DNA of 6,100 nucleotides from the NCBI GenBank assembly GCA_937915955.1, contig CALGIB010000439.1, positions 1 to 6,100 on the forward strand, read 5' to 3'. The translations under genes and the position numbers were made by a program. This stretch comes from an uncultured Pseudomonadota bacterium. GTDB taxonomy: Bacteria; Myxococcota_A; UBA796; CAJQPC01. Of the stretch, positions 1 to 6,100 are shown piece by piece. Under the pieces are notes generated by a model. That model searched no databases and was not told the origin of the DNA. It saw nothing but the letters and a program-made list of their open reading frames with translations. Numbering within the stretch: position 1 is the stretch's first letter; each line of letters opens with the position of its first letter.

Positions 1-3000
1 GAGCGCGCGCAGCAGCGAGGCCGGCACCATCAGCCCGGCGCGCGCGCAGTCCTCGATCATCGGCGTGGCGCGCTCGGCGAGCTCGTCGTGGTCCCCGCTG
101 GCCAGGGCGATGCGGGCCCGCGCGATCTCGATGGCGCTGCGCAGGTGCAAGTGGGAGCTGCCGTCGAGCTCGGCCTGGATGGCCGCCAGGCGCTCGCGCG
201 CCTTGCCGAGGCGCAGCATCTCGATCTCGACCTCGGCCACGTTGAGGGTCATGAAGGCCCAGCGCTCGATCGCGCCGCTGGCGTGCGCCACCCGCAGCTC
301 GGGCTCGAGCAGGCGCATGGCCTCGCTGAAGCGGCAGGACAGGCGCATCAGCTCGCTCAGGTTGGCCTGGGCGTGCCAGGCCCCGTCGCGGTCGCCGCAG
401 GTGTCGTAGAGGCTGATGGCCTCGCGCAGCAGGCGCTCGGACTGGCGCAGGTGGCCGCTGGCGTGGCTGGTCGCGCCGCGGGCCACCAGGCAGCGGGCGG
501 TCTCGCGGTCGTCGCCGTCGCGTCGGGCGGTCTCCAGCGCCTCCTCGAAGCGGGACTGGGCCTCGCCGAAGCGTCCCTGCAGCCACTCCAGGCGGCCCAG
601 CTCCCGAGCGACGCGGCTGCGGACCTTGGCCCGGCTGCTGTGGGCCAAGGCGGCGTCGGCGCGCTCCAGGCAGGTCCGGGCTTCGGCGAGCTCGCCGCGG
701 TCCAGGTGCAGGGTCGAGGCGTAGAGATCGACCTCGCCTCGCACGTCCGGGTGGCTGCTCAGCTCGCGGGCCCGCTCGAGCGCCTCGCCGGCGCGGGGGT
801 CCCCGGGTCGCAGGACGGTGCGGCAGCGCCCCAGCAGGAGCTGGAAGCTGGCCTGGTCCGCGCCCGAGGTGTTCTCGAGCTGGGGCAGCACCTTGTCGAC
901 CGCCTCGAGCACGGGCAGCAGCTCCAGGCAGCGGTTCCACTCGAGCAGGGGCGGCCCCCAGATCAGCGTGTCGCAGAGCGCCTCGTCGGCGCGTCCGGCG
1001 GCGGAGAGCAGCAGGATCTTGTTGGCGCTCGGCGGGTGGTCCTGGACCTTTCGGGCCAGCTTGCGGCGCAGCACGTTGCGGCGGCTCGGGCGCAGGCCCT
1101 CGAGCACGATGTCCCGGGCCATGCCCAGGCGGAAGGACCAGAGCTCGCTGCCGCTCTCCTCGGTGTCCCGCAGGATGCCCCTCAGGTTCAGCTCGTCGAG
1201 CTGCAGCACGGTCTCGTCCAGCCCTCTCTCGAGCGCGTCGGCCAGGACCTCGGCGTTGGCGTGGCCGCCGGCCACGGCCAGGGCCTCGAGCAGGCGGGTG
1301 TGCTCGGGCTCGATCGCGTCCAGGCGGAAGCGCACGGCGTCCTTGGCCGAGGCGGGGACCGAGATCCGCCCCTCGGACTTGTCCACCCAGGTCAGGCTGG
1401 CGCCCTCCTGGTGCGCCTCGATGAGCCCGCCTTGGACCATCGCGCGCATGACCTCCTCGACGTAGCCGGGCAGGCCGCCGGTCACCTCGTGCAGCTTGCG
1501 CGCGAGCTCCAGGCTGGGCGTGCTGCCGCCCAGCATGTGGTGAACCATCTCGCCCACCTCGCTCACGGACAGGGGCTTGAGCTTGAGCTGGAAGGCGTCC
1601 GGCAGGCGCTGGCGGATGCTGGCGGCGCTGCCCTGGCGCTCGTCCAGGCAGGAGCTGAGGAAGACCACCGGGACGTGCTGCTGGCGCAGAGCGCGGCGCA
1701 GGCCGGCGAGCACGTCCAGGGCGGTGGGCGAGATGCGATCGAGCTGGAAGAGCGCGAAGACCACCGGCGAGCGGTCGCGGCGGCAGCGGGCGTCCAGGAT
1801 CTCGGTCAGGGCCTGGACCAGGTCGTGGCGCAGGGGTGGATCCAGCGCCCCTCCGCCCAGCGCGCGCTCGGTGGCGTCCCGGAGCACGGCGATCTCGTCG
1901 TCGAGGTCCTGGCGGTCGCGGGGTGGCAGCGAGGTCCAGCAGCGCTCGACCAGCTCGGAGATCAGGCCCAGCCCGGGCAGGCCAGCGAAGTTGCCGTCGA
2001 AGACCCGCCAGCCCTTCTTGCGGGCCTCGGCCACCGCGGTGCGCAGCAGGCGCCCTCGGCCGGAGCCTGGAGGACCGCTGACCAGGACCATGCGGGCCGG
2101 GCGACCCTTCTCCAGGGCGGCCCGGACCGCTCCGAGCTCGGCGCTGCGGCCGGCCAGCCGCGAGCTGGTGCCCAGGACCAGGCCGCCGTGGTCCACCAGG
2201 GTGGCGTTCTTGCCGCGGATGTAGTCGGCGACGGCCTTGGCGGACTGTGGGCGTCGGTCGGGGTCCTTGTCCAGCATGCGCAGGATGAGGCGCTCGACCC
2301 CCTCGGGGAGCTGGGGGATGAGCTCGCGAGGCGGCCTGGGGTCCTCGTTGACGTGCATGCGGGCGAGCTTGTGCGGGGTCTCGGCCTCGAAGACGCGCTT
2401 GCCGGTGGTCAGGCGGTAGAGCAGGGCGCCCAGGCTGTACAGGTCGCTGCGCGGGTCCACCGTGCCGCCGGTGATCTGCTCGGGCGAGGCGTACGCGAAG
2501 GTGCCGACGAACTCGCCGTGGCGCGTGATGTGGTCGCTGTTGGTCAGGATGCGCGCGGTGCCGAAGTCCAGCAGCTTCACGCGGCGGTCCGACAGCACCA
2601 GGATGTTCGCGGACTTCAGGTCGCGGTGCACGATGCCGCGCTGGTGCAGGTAGTCCAGCGCGTCTGCCACGAGCGCGGTGATGCGCAGGACCTCGCGCGT
2701 GCGCTTGGGGCGGCCGGGGCGCGCCACCGACTTGGCGTAGGCCTGGACGGGCATGCCGTCCAGCAGCTCCATCGTCAGGTAAGGCGAGCCCTCGTGCACG
2801 CCGAAGCGGTAGACCCGCACGATGTTCGGGTGATCGAGGCGGGTCAGCGCCCGGAACTCACGGGCGAAGCGGGGCATCGCCAGGCCCCGGTGCGTCAGGA
2901 GCTTCAGCGCCAGCCGCTCGCGGGTGTTGGGGTCCTCGACCTCGAAGACCGCCGCCATGCCGCCTTGCGCGAGGGGACGCAGGACCCGGTAGGGGCCGAT

Positions 3001-3033
3001 CTGCTCGGGGATGGGGATGGTGACGTCTTTCAA
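1..3033 (-). CDS. Ser/Thr protein kinase with degenerate AAA-type ATPase and TPR domains (C-terminus beyond window)
   Basis: This gene encodes a Hanks-type kinase expected to phosphorylate Ser/Thr on protein targets in the cytoplasm; 1011 codons are visible, with no stop before position 1. The kinase domain spans about residues 15-272: a variant Gly loop (AQGGMA, 22-27), Lys44, alpha-C Glu59, HRDLKSAN (136-143), DFG (156-158), ASPE (182-185) and Arg261, so it should be active. An AAA_16/STAND-like module follows (about 304-540) with VSGPPGSGRGRLL at 318-330 in the Walker A position and FALFQLD at 426-432 in the Walker B position. A helical region around VRFRLDAIEPEH (567-578) resembles the winged-helix part of such ATPases. 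TPR-like helices run from about 690 to the edge, for example GRFGEAQSRFEEAL near 820. No membrane segment is visible. The order kinase-ATPase-TPR recalls mycobacterial PknK and many myxobacterial kinases. The TTG start at 3033 sits 11 codons before IGPYRVL; no nearer ATG or GTG fits, and the Shine-Dalgarno signal is poor, so the start is moderately sure. The target is unknown. Confidence 0.93.
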   Translation of the reverse strand, partial: MKDVTIPIPEQIGPYRVLRPLAQGGMAAVFEVEDPNTRERLALKLLTHRGLAMPRFAREFRALTRLDHPNIVRVYRFGVHEGSPYLTMELLDGMPVQAYAKSVARPGRPKRTREVLRITALVADALDYLHQRGIVHRDLKSANILVLSDRRVKLLDFGTARILTNSDHITRHGEFVGTFAYASPEQITGGTVDPRSDLYSLGALLYRLTTGKRVFEAETPHKLARMHVNEDPRPPRELIPQLPEGVERLILRMLDKDPDRRPQSAKAVADYIRGKNATLVDHGGLVLGTSSRLAGRSAELGAVRAALEKGRPARMVLVSGPPGSGRGRLLRTAVAEARKKGWRVFDGNFAGLPGLGLISELVERCWTSLPPRDRQDLDDEIAVLRDATERALGGGALDPPLRHDLVQALTEILDARCRRDRSPVVFALFQLDRISPTALDVLAGLRRALRQQHVPVVFLSSCLDERQGSAASIRQRLPDAFQLKLKPLSVSEVGEMVHHMLGGSTPSLELARKLHEVTGGLPGYVEEVMRAMVQGGLIEAHQEGASLTWVDKSEGRISVPASAKDAVRFRLDAIEPEHTRLLEALAVAGGHANAEVLADALERGLDETVLQLDELNLRGILRDTEESGSELWSFRLGMARDIVLEGLRPSRRNVLRRKLARKVQDHPPSANKILLLSAAGRADEALCDTLIWGPPLLEWNRCLELLPVLEAVDKVLPQLENTSGADQASFQLLLGRCRTVLRPGDPRAGEALERARELSSHPDVRGEVDLYASTLHLDRGELAEARTCLERADAALAHSSRAKVRSRVARELGRLEWLQGRFGEAQSRFEEALETARRDGDDRETARCLVARGATSHASGHLRQSERLLREAISLYDTCGDRDGAWHAQANLSELMRLSCRFSEAMRLLEPELRVAHASGAIERWAFMTLNVAEVEIEMLRLGKARERLAAIQAELDGSSHLHLRSAIEIARARIALASGDHDELAERATPMIEDCARAGLMVPASLLRAL

Positions 3034-3040
3034 GCAGCCG

Positions 3041-3056
3041 CGCCCAGGGAGGGGCG
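3041..3056 (-). other. Short inverted repeat in the gap before the kinase gene
   Basis: In the 26-nt gap between the DUF4336-like stop and the kinase TTG, the transcript reads CGCCC, CTCCCT, GGGCG: a 5-bp all-GC stem with a 6-nt loop. No T tract follows, so it is not a typical intrinsic terminator. It occupies the place where a ribosome site would be expected and could reduce initiation. In DNA this rich in G+C such a short stem can occur by chance. Confidence 0.3.
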
Positions 3057-3059
3057 ATT

Positions 3060-3770
3060 CTACGATCCACCCGCCAGGGGCTGGAGGATCCCGGGCAGCC
3101 GGGCCAGCACCTGGGGCCTGGATTCCACGGGGCCGTGCCCTGCGAGGACCAGGGCGGGCGGCTGGTTCCGGAGCTCGGAGAGCAGCCACTGAGCCAGCTC
3201 GGGGCGGGCCTTCGTGATCCAGCGGCAGCCGAAGGTGTTCAGGGCCAGGCCCTCGCGGAAGCCCATGGCGTCGAGCAACAGGCCCATGGCGCCCTCGGGC
3301 AGGGCCTGGAGGTTGGTGACGACGTCGTTGAGGTACCAGGCCGGGCCCTGGCCGGCCTGCACGCGCAGGAAGGTGTCGGGGCGCTTCATGCCAGGCAGCT
3401 CGCGCAGCTCCACGCCCTCGGGCAGCAGCGGGCCCAGCCCCTCCAGGGCCCTGGGGCCGTCGACGACCTTGCCCACCCGCTTCAGGGCGGCTCGCGGGGC
3501 GAAGACCGGGGCCTCGGGGTAGCGACGGCGGGCCTCGGGCAGGCCGATGCGGTGGAAGCCGTTGGGGGCCACCAGCGCGGTGACCCGGCCCAGCTCCGGG
3601 ATCGCGTCGAAGAGGGCGGGGGCCAGCCAGCCGCCGGGGGGACTCATCAGCGCCAGCTCGTCGTCTCCGAGGCCGAACAGCACGGCGGTGGCGCTGCCGC
3701 CGTAGCCGAAGGCGTAGGTGGCTCGGTAGAGGCGCGCGGTCTCGTCGACCAGATCCCAGGTGGCGTTCAT
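3060..3770 (-). CDS. DUF4336-like protein, reduced metallo-beta-lactamase-type fold
   Basis: The 236-residue product resembles the DUF4336 family, which is related to the metallo-beta-lactamase fold; no function is established that I can name. The diagnostic stretch is TALVAPNGFHRIGLPEARRR (about 64-83), matching the family pattern 'APN..H' where true metallo-hydrolases carry HxHxDH. Later come YLNDVVTNL (about 145-153), in the region of the bridging Asp, and AGHGPV (about 210-215), like the C-terminal His-Gly. The classical HxHxDH metal site is therefore absent, though one His, one Asp and one His remain, which could bind one metal or none. No signal peptide or membrane helix is evident. Its ATG overlaps the TGA of the preceding VOC gene by 4 nt, and GGGGG lies 4 nt upstream of the ATG as a weak ribosome site, so translation is probably coupled. 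The family call comes from recalled motif patterns, not a search. Confidence 0.85.
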   Translation of the reverse strand: MNATWDLVDETARLYRATYAFGYGGSATAVLFGLGDDELALMSPPGGWLAPALFDAIPELGRVTALVAPNGFHRIGLPEARRRYPEAPVFAPRAALKRVGKVVDGPRALEGLGPLLPEGVELRELPGMKRPDTFLRVQAGQGPAWYLNDVVTNLQALPEGAMGLLLDAMGFREGLALNTFGCRWITKARPELAQWLLSELRNQPPALVLAGHGPVESRPQVLARLPGILQPLAGGS

Positions 3771-4153
3771 GAGGCCCCCGTTGGGCCTGAACCCCGACGC
3801 GAGGGCGCCGCCTCTGGATAGTGGCTGAGCCCGAAGCGGTTGCCCTCGGGGTCCACCCCGTACAGCGTGAAGCCGCTCTCGTGGGTGCAGGCCGAGCCGA
3901 GGCGGGCCTTCCAGGCGGCGCGCTCGCCCGGCTCGATGGTCAAGGCCAGCAGGAACCAGCCGGTCTCGCTGGGGGACGCGGGAGGGGAGGCGCGCTCCAC
4001 CATCAGGATGCCAGGGGACAAGTCCAGCCAGACGCTGCGCAGACCGCCCTCGTCGAGGTGGCGGGTCAGCTCGGGCAGGCCCAGGACCTCGCGGTAGAAG
4101 CCCGCGAGCGCCTCGACGTCGGGGGTGGTCAGGGCGAGGTGGTGGATCGCCAT
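3767..4153 (-). CDS. VOC (glyoxalase/bleomycin-resistance fold) family protein
   Basis: The 128-residue product has the length and layout of a single VOC-fold protein made of two beta-alpha-beta-beta-beta units. It opens with MAIHHLALTTPDVEALAGFY, typical of the first strand and helix, followed by VLGLPE (23-28), LSPGILMVERA (45-55) and the closing LYGVDPEGNRFGLSHYP (97-113). The family includes glyoxalase I, extradiol dioxygenases and fosfomycin- or bleomycin-resistance proteins. Of the usual metal ligands, His5 and Glu53 are in place. The His of the second half is missing (WFLLALTIE, 66-74), and the final Glu is replaced by Gly108 in NRFGL, so a standard glyoxalase I activity is unlikely. 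The residues after about 114 (AAPSRRGSGPTGAS) look like a disordered tail. The gene starts 1 nt after the recR stop and overlaps the next gene by 4 nt, so it is probably in the same operon. The substrate is unknown. Confidence 0.9.
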   Translation of the reverse strand: MAIHHLALTTPDVEALAGFYREVLGLPELTRHLDEGGLRSVWLDLSPGILMVERASPPASPSETGWFLLALTIEPGERAAWKARLGSACTHESGFTLYGVDPEGNRFGLSHYPEAAPSRRGSGPTGAS

Positions 4154-4154
4154 C

Positions 4155-4751
4155 TCAGAGCACCTGGCGGTTCTCGAGCGCCCGCATCAGCGAGACCCGG
4201 TCGGCGTACTCGATCTCGGTGCCCACGCTGATGCCGTAGGCCAGGCGCGTGACCCGGACGCCCAGGGGCTTGAGCACGCGGGCCAGGTAGAGCGCCGTGG
4301 TGTCGCCCTCGACGTCGGGGTCGGTGGCCAGGATGACCTCGCGCAGGTCCGGGCTGCGGGCCAGCAGCTGGCGGATGCGCAGCTGGTCGGGGCCCACGCC
4401 GTCCAGCGGGGACAGGGCCCCGTGCAGCACGTGGTACTGGCCGCGGTAGTCGCCGCTGGCCTCGATGGCGCCGATGTCCTGGGGGCGCTCGACCACGCAG
4501 ACCAGCTGCTGGTCCCGGCGGGTGTCGGCGCAGGTCCGACACGGGCTGCTGGCCCCGATGGTGCAGCAGACCTGGCACTCCACGACGCCCTGCTTGAGCT
4601 CGGCCAGGGCCGAGGCCAGCTCGGCGACCAGCTTGTCGTCGGCCCTCAGCAGCCACCAGGTCAGGCGCTGGGCGGTCTTCTCGCCGATTCCGGGCAGCCT
4701 GGACAGCTGCTGCACGCAGCGCCGGATGGGATCGCGCCGGGGCTCGCCCAC
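4155..4751 (-). CDS. recR: Recombination mediator protein RecR
   Basis: RecR works with RecO (and RecF) to load RecA onto SSB-coated single-stranded DNA at gaps during recombinational repair. The 198-residue length is normal for the family. A helix-hairpin-helix is seen at LSRLPGIGEKTAQRL (16-30). The zinc finger uses Cys59, Cys62, Cys71 and Cys74. The TOPRIM domain starts at CVVERPQDIGAIE (85-97), continues through YHVLHGALSPLDGVGPDQL (106-124) and holds ATDPDVEGDTTALYLA (142-157). The C-terminal YGISVGTEIEYADRVSL (172-188) forms the conserved Walker B-like end. The usual TOPRIM sequence is ATNP..EGE.T; here Asp144 replaces Asn. The start is GTG, immediately after the ybaB TAG with no spacer and no clear Shine-Dalgarno sequence, implying coupling to ybaB translation. 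The start agrees with the family, with the helix-hairpin-helix about 15 residues in. dnaX-ybaB-recR is a conserved bacterial gene order. Confidence 0.98.
   Translation of the reverse strand: MGEPRRDPIRRCVQQLSRLPGIGEKTAQRLTWWLLRADDKLVAELASALAELKQGVVECQVCCTIGASSPCRTCADTRRDQQLVCVVERPQDIGAIEASGDYRGQYHVLHGALSPLDGVGPDQLRIRQLLARSPDLREVILATDPDVEGDTTALYLARVLKPLGVRVTRLAYGISVGTEIEYADRVSLMRALENRQVL
4161..4165 (-). promoter_or_regulatory. Possible ribosome binding site of the VOC gene (AGGTG)
   Basis: AGGTG sits inside the last codons of recR, 7 nt before the VOC ATG at 4153. The match is partial, and the 1-nt gap after the recR stop suggests that coupling contributes as well. It supports, but does not prove, the chosen start. 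Confidence 0.4.
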
Positions 4752-5063
4752 CTAGAAGAGGCCGGGAGGCAGGGGCATGCCGCCGGTGGCCTGGCTCATC
4801 GAGATGGCGACGAGCTCCTTGGCCTTGCGCAGGGCGTCGTTGCTGGCCGCGCGGACCAGATCCTCGACCATGGCCTTGTCCTCGTAGGCCTGATCCGAGA
4901 TCTCGATGGACTCGATCAGGCCCGCGCCGGTGGCGACGACCCTGACCAGGCCTCCGCCCGCCTGGCCCTCGGCGGTCTGCAGCTCGGCCTGGGCCTTGGC
5001 CTCCATCATGCGCTGCTGGAGCTGCATGGCCATCGCGCCGAGGTTGTTCATGTCGAAGCTCAT
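4752..5063 (-). CDS. ybaB: YbaB/EbfC family nucleoid-associated DNA-binding protein
   Basis: YbaB/EbfC proteins are small dimeric DNA-binding proteins with a 'tweezer' shape that coat the nucleoid. The 103-residue product has the family layout: an N-terminal Met- and Gln-rich helix (MNNLGAMAMQLQQRMMEAKA, 5-24), a central strand region GGGLVRVVATGAGLIESIEI (36-55), the conserved EDLVRAASNDALRKAKE (67-83), and the C-terminal tail TGGMPLPPGLF, which matches the GMxLPPG signature seen in Escherichia coli YbaB. The ATG at 5063 follows a strong GAGGAG ribosome site with a 4-nt spacer. The gene lies 10 nt after dnaX and ends directly against the recR GTG, the conserved arrangement for this protein. 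Its exact role in repair or gene regulation in this organism cannot be read from the sequence. Confidence 0.97.
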   Translation of the reverse strand: MSFDMNNLGAMAMQLQQRMMEAKAQAELQTAEGQAGGGLVRVVATGAGLIESIEISDQAYEDKAMVEDLVRAASNDALRKAKELVAISMSQATGGMPLPPGLF

Positions 5064-5067
5064 GGGA

Positions 5068-5073
5068 CTCCTC
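5068..5073 (-). promoter_or_regulatory. Ribosome binding site of ybaB (GAGGAG)
   Basis: GAGGAG lies directly after the dnaX TGA and 4 nt (TCCC) before the ybaB ATG. It is the only strong Shine-Dalgarno match in the window and supports the ATG at 5063 as the real start. Confidence 0.8.
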
Positions 5074-6100
5074 TCAGGCCTCGTCGGGCAGTTCGGTGGT
5101 GGGCTCGACCGAGCGGAGCTGACCGCCCAGCGCGGCGATCACGGTCTGGACTCCAGGGTCGGCCTCGGCCTGCCTCCAGAGCTCCTGACGCCAGGCGTCG
5201 ATGCGCGACTGACGGTGCTCGCGGTTGGTCACGCGCTGCTCGTCCTCGCGCAGCTGGAACTCGATCCGCTCGGTGCCGAAGGCCTTGTGCGCCGCCTGCA
5301 GCAGGGCGCGGTCGTCGGCGATGCGTCTGGCCTTGTCGAGGTGGGTGTGGCCGGGCGAGGCCAGGTGGAGCGTCCCGCCGTCCAGGCCCACGAAGGCGGC
5401 GTTCTCGAGCACGGGGCGCAGGCGGGCGCTGTCGGGCGGCAGGTCGTCGATCAGCTTCTTGAAGCGCTGGTCGAGGGGCATCGGGGCTGCGGGCAGCTCG
5501 GGCGGCGGCTCCTGGGCCTGCACGAGAGGGGGCGGCGCGGCCGGACGCGGAGGGGGCGTCCAGGCCGGGGTGGCCATGGCGGACAGGCTCTTGCGCTCGG
5601 GCCGCACGCCCTCCTGGCGCAGGCGCTGCTCGAGCTTCTCGAGGCGACCGACCAGGTGGTCCACGGGGCGCAGCGGGCGCACCGCGATGAGCCGGGCCAG
5701 CGCCATCTCGAGCACCAGGCGGGGCCGGTTGCTGCGGCTGACCTCGTCGTGGACCTTGAGCATCACGGCGAACCAGCGGCTGAAGGTCTCGGCGTCGATG
5801 CCCTTGCAGATGTCGGCCAGGCGCTGGAGCTCGTCCTCGGGCGCGTCGATGTGCTTGCGGCTGCTCTCCGAGAGCACCATCAGCGCCGCGTTGCGCAGCA
5901 GCTCGAGCAGCTCGGTGGTGAGCTGGGCGATCTCGTAGCCGTAGTCGTAGACCTGGGAGATGACGTCCAGGCACTGCTCGGGCTTCTGCTGCACCAGGCC
6001 CTCGAGGAAGCCGTAGAGCAGGCCTCGATCGACCATGCCGAGCAGGGTGGCGACCTGGGCGACCGTCATCTGGCCCTCGCCGAAGGCGATGACCTGGTCG
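5074..6100 (-). CDS. dnaX: DNA polymerase III subunit tau (DnaX), C-terminal part
   Basis: DnaX is the ATPase of the clamp-loader complex that places the beta sliding clamp on primed DNA and ties the replicase together. Only the last 341 residues are visible; the N-terminal ATPase domains lie beyond position 6100. The first visible residues, DQVIAFGEGQMTVAQVATLL, match the end of the AAA+ domain, equivalent to E. coli 'DQAIASGDGQV'. The helical domain III runs to about visible residue 160, including PRLVLEMALARLIAVRPLRP (near 126-145). A Pro/Ala-rich linker follows (about 165-207), then a C-terminal domain of about 135 residues beginning at MPLDQRFKKLIDDLPPD and ending in a DPGVQTVIAALGG-like motif common in tau tails. 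No A AAA AAG slippery site is visible, so a short gamma form made by frameshift is not indicated. The stop is TGA, 10 nt before ybaB. Confidence 0.96.
   Translation of the reverse strand, partial: DQVIAFGEGQMTVAQVATLLGMVDRGLLYGFLEGLVQQKPEQCLDVISQVYDYGYEIAQLTTELLELLRNAALMVLSESSRKHIDAPEDELQRLADICKGIDAETFSRWFAVMLKVHDEVSRSNRPRLVLEMALARLIAVRPLRPVDHLVGRLEKLEQRLRQEGVRPERKSLSAMATPAWTPPPRPAAPPPLVQAQEPPPELPAAPMPLDQRFKKLIDDLPPDSARLRPVLENAAFVGLDGGTLHLASPGHTHLDKARRIADDRALLQAAHKAFGTERIEFQLREDEQRVTNREHRQSRIDAWRQELWRQAEADPGVQTVIAALGGQLRSVEPTTELPDEA

Noticed and set aside
3041..3056. Intrinsic terminator between the DUF4336-like gene and the kinase
   Set aside because: The stem is only 5 bp and is followed by CGGCTGCTTG, not a T tract, so termination is not supported.
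3034..3189. A possible upstream GTG start for the kinase at 3189, adding 52 residues
   Set aside because: The frame is open, but the extra residues are Pro/Ala/Arg-rich without a motif and would overlap the DUF4336-like gene by about 130 nt. The TTG at 3033 gives a normal short lead-in to the kinase domain.
88..3192. A 1034-codon open frame on the plus strand, and shorter plus-strand frames inside the same region
   Set aside because: It lies opposite the kinase gene, whose minus-strand frame has clear kinase and TPR motifs. The plus-strand translation is a low-complexity run of Gln, Ala, Gly, Leu, Val and His typical of the complement of GC3-rich codons. Codons whose complements would be stops (TTA, CTA, TCA) are simply rare here.
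4129..4656. Minus-strand open frame overlapping recR in another frame (and a similar one at 5060-5974 over dnaX)
   Set aside because: Both are Arg/Pro/Ala/Gly-rich frame shadows of confidently identified genes and have no motifs of their own.
4125..5462. A 445-codon plus-strand open frame across recR, ybaB and dnaX
   Set aside because: It is antisense to three well-supported genes and crosses their boundaries, with the same low-complexity composition and no recognisable domain.
5074..6100. Programmed frameshift in dnaX to make a gamma subunit
   Set aside because: No A AAA AAG-type slippery run is visible in the dnaX portion; the nearest candidate (TTC AAG AAG near 5458) is not a proper slippery heptamer. 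The part of dnaX outside the window cannot be judged.
1..6100. Repeated CTCGAG/GAGCTC-like words on both strands
   Set aside because: They fall in coding frames as common Leu-Glu, Glu-Leu and Ser-Ser codon pairs in a GC-rich genome, with no regular spacing, so they are not a repeat array or binding-site cluster.

Overview
The window is a fully coding, very GC-rich bacterial segment (roughly 70% G+C by eye) in which all genes lie on the minus strand and are read from position 6100 towards position 1. In transcription order they are: the 3' part of dnaX (DNA polymerase III tau subunit), ybaB/ebfC (nucleoid-associated protein), recR (recombination mediator), a small VOC/glyoxalase-fold protein, a DUF4336-like protein with traces of a metallo-beta-lactamase fold, and a large multidomain Ser/Thr protein kinase whose C-terminal end lies beyond position 1.

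The genes are packed tightly. There are 10 nt between dnaX and ybaB (holding a good GAGGAG ribosome binding site), 0 nt between ybaB and recR (GTG start directly after the stop), 1 nt between recR and the VOC gene, a 4-nt ATGA overlap between VOC and the DUF4336-like gene, and 26 nt before the kinase. The first five therefore look like one translationally coupled operon, and the kinase may be read through from it. No gap exceeds 26 nt, and I see no RNA genes, mobile elements, CRISPR arrays, promoters or T-tract terminators.

dnaX-ybaB-recR is a widely conserved bacterial replication and repair cluster. The accessory genes behind it are lineage-specific. A cytoplasmic kinase-ATPase-TPR protein of more than 1000 residues, together with the base composition, suggests a Myxococcota-like ('deltaproteobacterial') or similar lineage with many Hanks-type kinases. 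This is inference; other high-GC phyla are possible.

The most interesting point is inside the kinase. The catalytic kinase residues are intact, but the ATPase-like module that follows has lost both the Walker A Lys-Ser/Thr pair and the Walker B acidic pair. It looks like a pseudo-ATPase used as a scaffold or sensor between an active kinase and a TPR array. Smaller oddities are a TOPRIM motif in RecR with Asp where Asn is usual, and reduced metal sites in the VOC and DUF4336-like proteins. I found no clear evidence of an entirely new system.
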